Shown here: positions 33,518 to 34,974 of the stretch, piece by piece
Layout of the letters: every line of letters begins with the position of its first letter
Numbering within the stretch: position 1 is the stretch's first letter
NCBI GenBank assembly: GCA_944332225.1
Contig: CALVJO010000015.1
Span: 1-34,974, forward strand
From: an uncultured Bacilli bacterium
Lineage (GTDB): Bacteria > Bacillota_I > Bacilli_A > RFN20 > CAG-449
Direction: 5' to 3'
Length of the DNA stretch: 34,974 bases
The notes under the pieces: generated by a model
Database searches by the model: none
What the model was told of the DNA's origin: nothing
The model's input: only the letters and a program-made list of their open reading frames with translations
Program-made: the position numbers and the translations under genes

Positions 33518-33944
33518 GATAAATGACAAAGTAAATTCAGTTTATATAACTTAAAAGCGAAATTAATTTGACAATATATAATAGAAATGTGTTTCTTGTC
33601 GTTTAAGTAATAAGAAAATAAAGGCTGTCAAAACAATTGGTTCAATCTGTGGCAACAGCCTTTTATTATCTAATAAACACTTCATCTATTCATCATATTA
33701 CTTTTCAATTGTCTATAATTTGACTCATATTTCTAAAGTTTACTAACGTCATTATCATTAATATTGGACTTATCAAAACTAATGATGTTTTCCTTTTTAA
33801 ACCATATTTATTGCCATATAATATTTTTGTGTTATATTTGATTTTTCATTGTTTATATATCTTTGGCTCTTTGGGTAGCATTTTAATCCCGTCTGGACGA
33901 CCATTTTTGACATTAAAAACTCTGATTTACTGTTCAAGACATAC
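33518..33944. other. gene-free stretch of about 430 bases
   Basis: No coding region is supported. It contains the hairpin at 33620-33667 and, on the - strand, a TTGACA at 33626-33631 without a clear -10 partner. A further TTGACA at 33907-33912 (+) may serve the next gene. Otherwise AT-rich and featureless. Confidence 0.5.
33620..33667 (+). terminator. long-loop hairpin with T-rich tail
   Basis: AAAGGCTGT (33620-33628) pairs perfectly with ACAGCCTTT (33655-33663) around a 26-base loop, followed by T and ATT. It could end a short + strand RNA or be the core of a small RNA itself. Confidence 0.5.
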
Positions 33945-34328
33945 ATGATTAAGCCAAACAGTTGGATTCATTTTCTTTTCTTAAAAAAGAATCGTTACAA
34001 AAACTTTCTTCACATAAAGCAAAACGCTGTTATTATATTGAGCTTTTGGATTTATTTCATCTTTAATTCAGTAATTTGCTCGCTTATCGTCTATTTCGAT
34101 ATTATTGAACTATCCTGCATAAGTTTGAAAATAATAGTTGGCATTCTAATGGTAATATATCTATTTATAGTTATTATTGTTAATTGTATTCTTTCAAAGC
34201 AGAGCAATATATTATTTAAAAAAGAAATGGAAATGAGTCAAAAAGAATACGATGACTTAATAAAGGAAATTGAACGTTTAGTTCCTCATTTCTATGATTC
34301 ACTACCTAATTTCTTAAATAAAAACTAG
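33945..34328 (+). CDS. small two-helix membrane protein
   Basis: A 127-residue protein with hydrophobic segments at about 27-48 and 56-83, a basic N-terminus and a charged cytoplasmic tail (E-M-S-Q-K-E-Y-D-D-L-I-K-E-I). It is the only + strand gene in the island. A TTGACA at 33907 may be its -35 box. No good ribosome site precedes ATG 33945, so the start is uncertain. No family recognised; small membrane proteins of this kind are common in islands. Confidence 0.5.
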   Translation: MIKPNSWIHFLFLKKNRYKNFLHIKQNAVIILSFWIYFIFNSVICSLIVYFDIIELSCISLKIIVGILMVIYLFIVIIVNCILSKQSNILFKKEMEMSQKEYDDLIKEIERLVPHFYDSLPNFLNKN

Positions 34329-34339
34329 ACCGCCTGAAC

Positions 34340-34825
34340 CTATTTTTTTAATAGAATTAAGCTGTCTTTTATTATTGCTTTATTGTTTGTAGCTTTAAGT
34401 GTATTTATGCTTGCCTCAATCTGAGTGGTAATCCAGGTATCAACGTCACCAAAGTTGGTTTTAATGTAGTTCTTGATATCTTCGCTTAATTGAGAAATAA
34501 CGATATATTTAGCTTTATTAAGAGCGATTAATTGAGCTTCTTTTTCAATGTTTCATTCTTTCTTTAAGGCTTCAACATAGGTTTAAAAGACACATATAAC
34601 TGCATCTAAAACAATTGTGGTTGCTTCAGTTAAGTATTTTTCCGCTTTCTCATTATCAATCTTGCCAGAAATCCATTTGATAAGTTTAGATTCTAGTAAT
34701 GTGATAAGTGAAATTACTATTGCTGCTACTGCCAATCAGATATTTTCTTTTTATTTCAGTTGAAAGAACATATTTAATAAAGCGTTCTTTAACAATTTCT
34801 AATTTTTCTTTTAAAATTTTTTCAT
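34340..34825 (-). pseudogene. decayed LLH-family phage holin, copy 2
   Basis: The - strand sequence parallels copy 1 at 28933. It retains L-A-V-A-A-I-V-I-S-L-I, L-T-E-A-T-T-I-V, T-Y-V-E-A-L-K-K-E and G-D-V-D-T-W-I-T-T-Q-I-E-A-S, with C-terminus near 34340. The TAA before T-Y-V-E is shared with copy 1, so it arose before duplication. Copy 2 instead has TGA where copy 1 has the Gly codon GGA, and keeps the base lost in copy 1. ATG 34825 is followed by a stop in frame. It directly follows the tRNA-Trp terminator. Confidence 0.8.
34394..34825 (-). repeat. long direct repeat, copy 2 (partner 28954-29386)
   Basis: About 430 bases nearly identical to 28954-29386 and in the same orientation. Sequence similarity stops abruptly at TTTAAGTG on the low side and soon after the ATG on the high side. 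Confidence 0.88.
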
Positions 34826-34849
34826 AAAAAAGATCCGATTTCTCGGACC
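34826..34849 (-). terminator. terminator of tRNA-Trp
   Basis: On the - strand GGTCCGA-GAAA-TCGGATC forms a seven-pair stem with one G-T pair and a GAAA loop, followed by six T. The loop and part of the stem resemble the terminator at 29828. Confidence 0.8.
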
Positions 34850-34898
34850 TATATAATTAATTTTGATTCGTAATAATAAGATCAAAAATTGAAACTAA

Positions 34899-34972
34899 TG
34901 GCAGGGGTAGCAGGAATCGAACCCGCAATAACGGTTTTGGAGACCGTTGCTATACCATTTAACTATACCCCT
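34899..34972 (-). tRNA. trnW: tRNA-Trp (CCA anticodon)
   Basis: On the - strand an AGGGGTA/TACCCCT acceptor stem is followed by discriminator G and an encoded CCA. The anticodon stem ACGGT/ACCGT encloses the loop CTCCAAA, giving anticodon CCA, which reads UGG. The T-arm is GCGGG-TTCGATT-CCTGC. Length 74. A CCA anticodon with no UCA form seen agrees with UGA being a stop codon. Confidence 0.97.
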
Positions 34973-34974
34973 AG

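Noticed and set aside
28933-34825. UGA read as tryptophan, which would remove one stop in the second holin copy
   Set aside because: ezrA ends in TGA at the overlap with the desulfurase gene, core genes are full length with TGA as stop, and copy 1 has a glycine codon at the position in question. The TGA is a mutation in a pseudogene.

Overview
The window looks like the chromosome of a low-GC, Gram-positive-type bacterium of the Bacillota, probably a gut-associated relative of the Mollicutes or Erysipelotrichia. This is inference from several signs. The genes are AT-rich with AGGAGG ribosome sites. The chaperonin operon carries a CIRCE operator. infC-rpmI-rplT sits behind an L20-type leader. 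ezrA, a NifS-type cysteine desulfurase and thiI occur in the order known from Bacillus. The code is standard: ezrA ends in TGA inside an ATGA overlap, and the tRNA-Trp has a CCA anticodon. No other taxon marker is visible.

Positions 1-8800 hold a surface and carbohydrate cluster on the + strand. It contains a secreted modular protein, a 45-residue peptide gene, a lipoprotein built from related modules, a small membrane protein, and a membrane-anchored GH3 glycosidase whose two GH3 domains are in swapped order. Positions 8850-11950 hold an OmpR-type two-component system divergent from a CmpB-like membrane protein, followed by a CarD-like regulator. Positions 12000-27400 are mostly core genes: type III pantothenate kinase with a probable ECF pantothenate S component, transketolase, infC-rpmI-rplT, a MacB/FtsX-type ABC exporter pair, thiI/nifS/ezrA, groES-groEL and a SHOCT membrane protein. 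Two structured RNAs lie in this part: a rod-like RNA of about 170 nt directly upstream of transketolase, and the L20 leader with a visible pseudoknot and attenuator. infC starts with ATT.

Positions 27500-34974 are an accessory island. Decayed copies of a phage LLH-type holin lie at 28098, 28933 and 34340; the two long copies are direct repeats of about 430 bp enclosing 5 kb. Between them, all on the - strand, are a truncated AlbA_2 (Schlafen-type) fragment, a HEPN-motif protein, a frameshifted uracil-DNA-glycosylase-like gene, a second HEPN-motif protein, a transglutaminase-like cysteine-enzyme candidate, and an accessory RNase III with a complete catalytic set and a dsRNA-binding tail. The RNase III gene follows a leader RNA of about 210 nt whose ends pair with each other. 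This RNA plus RNase III plus Cys-His-Asp protein plus HEPN set is the best candidate here for an undescribed system, perhaps RNA-centred defence or stress control. That role is inference from domain motifs and gene order only. The window ends in tRNA-Trp on the - strand.
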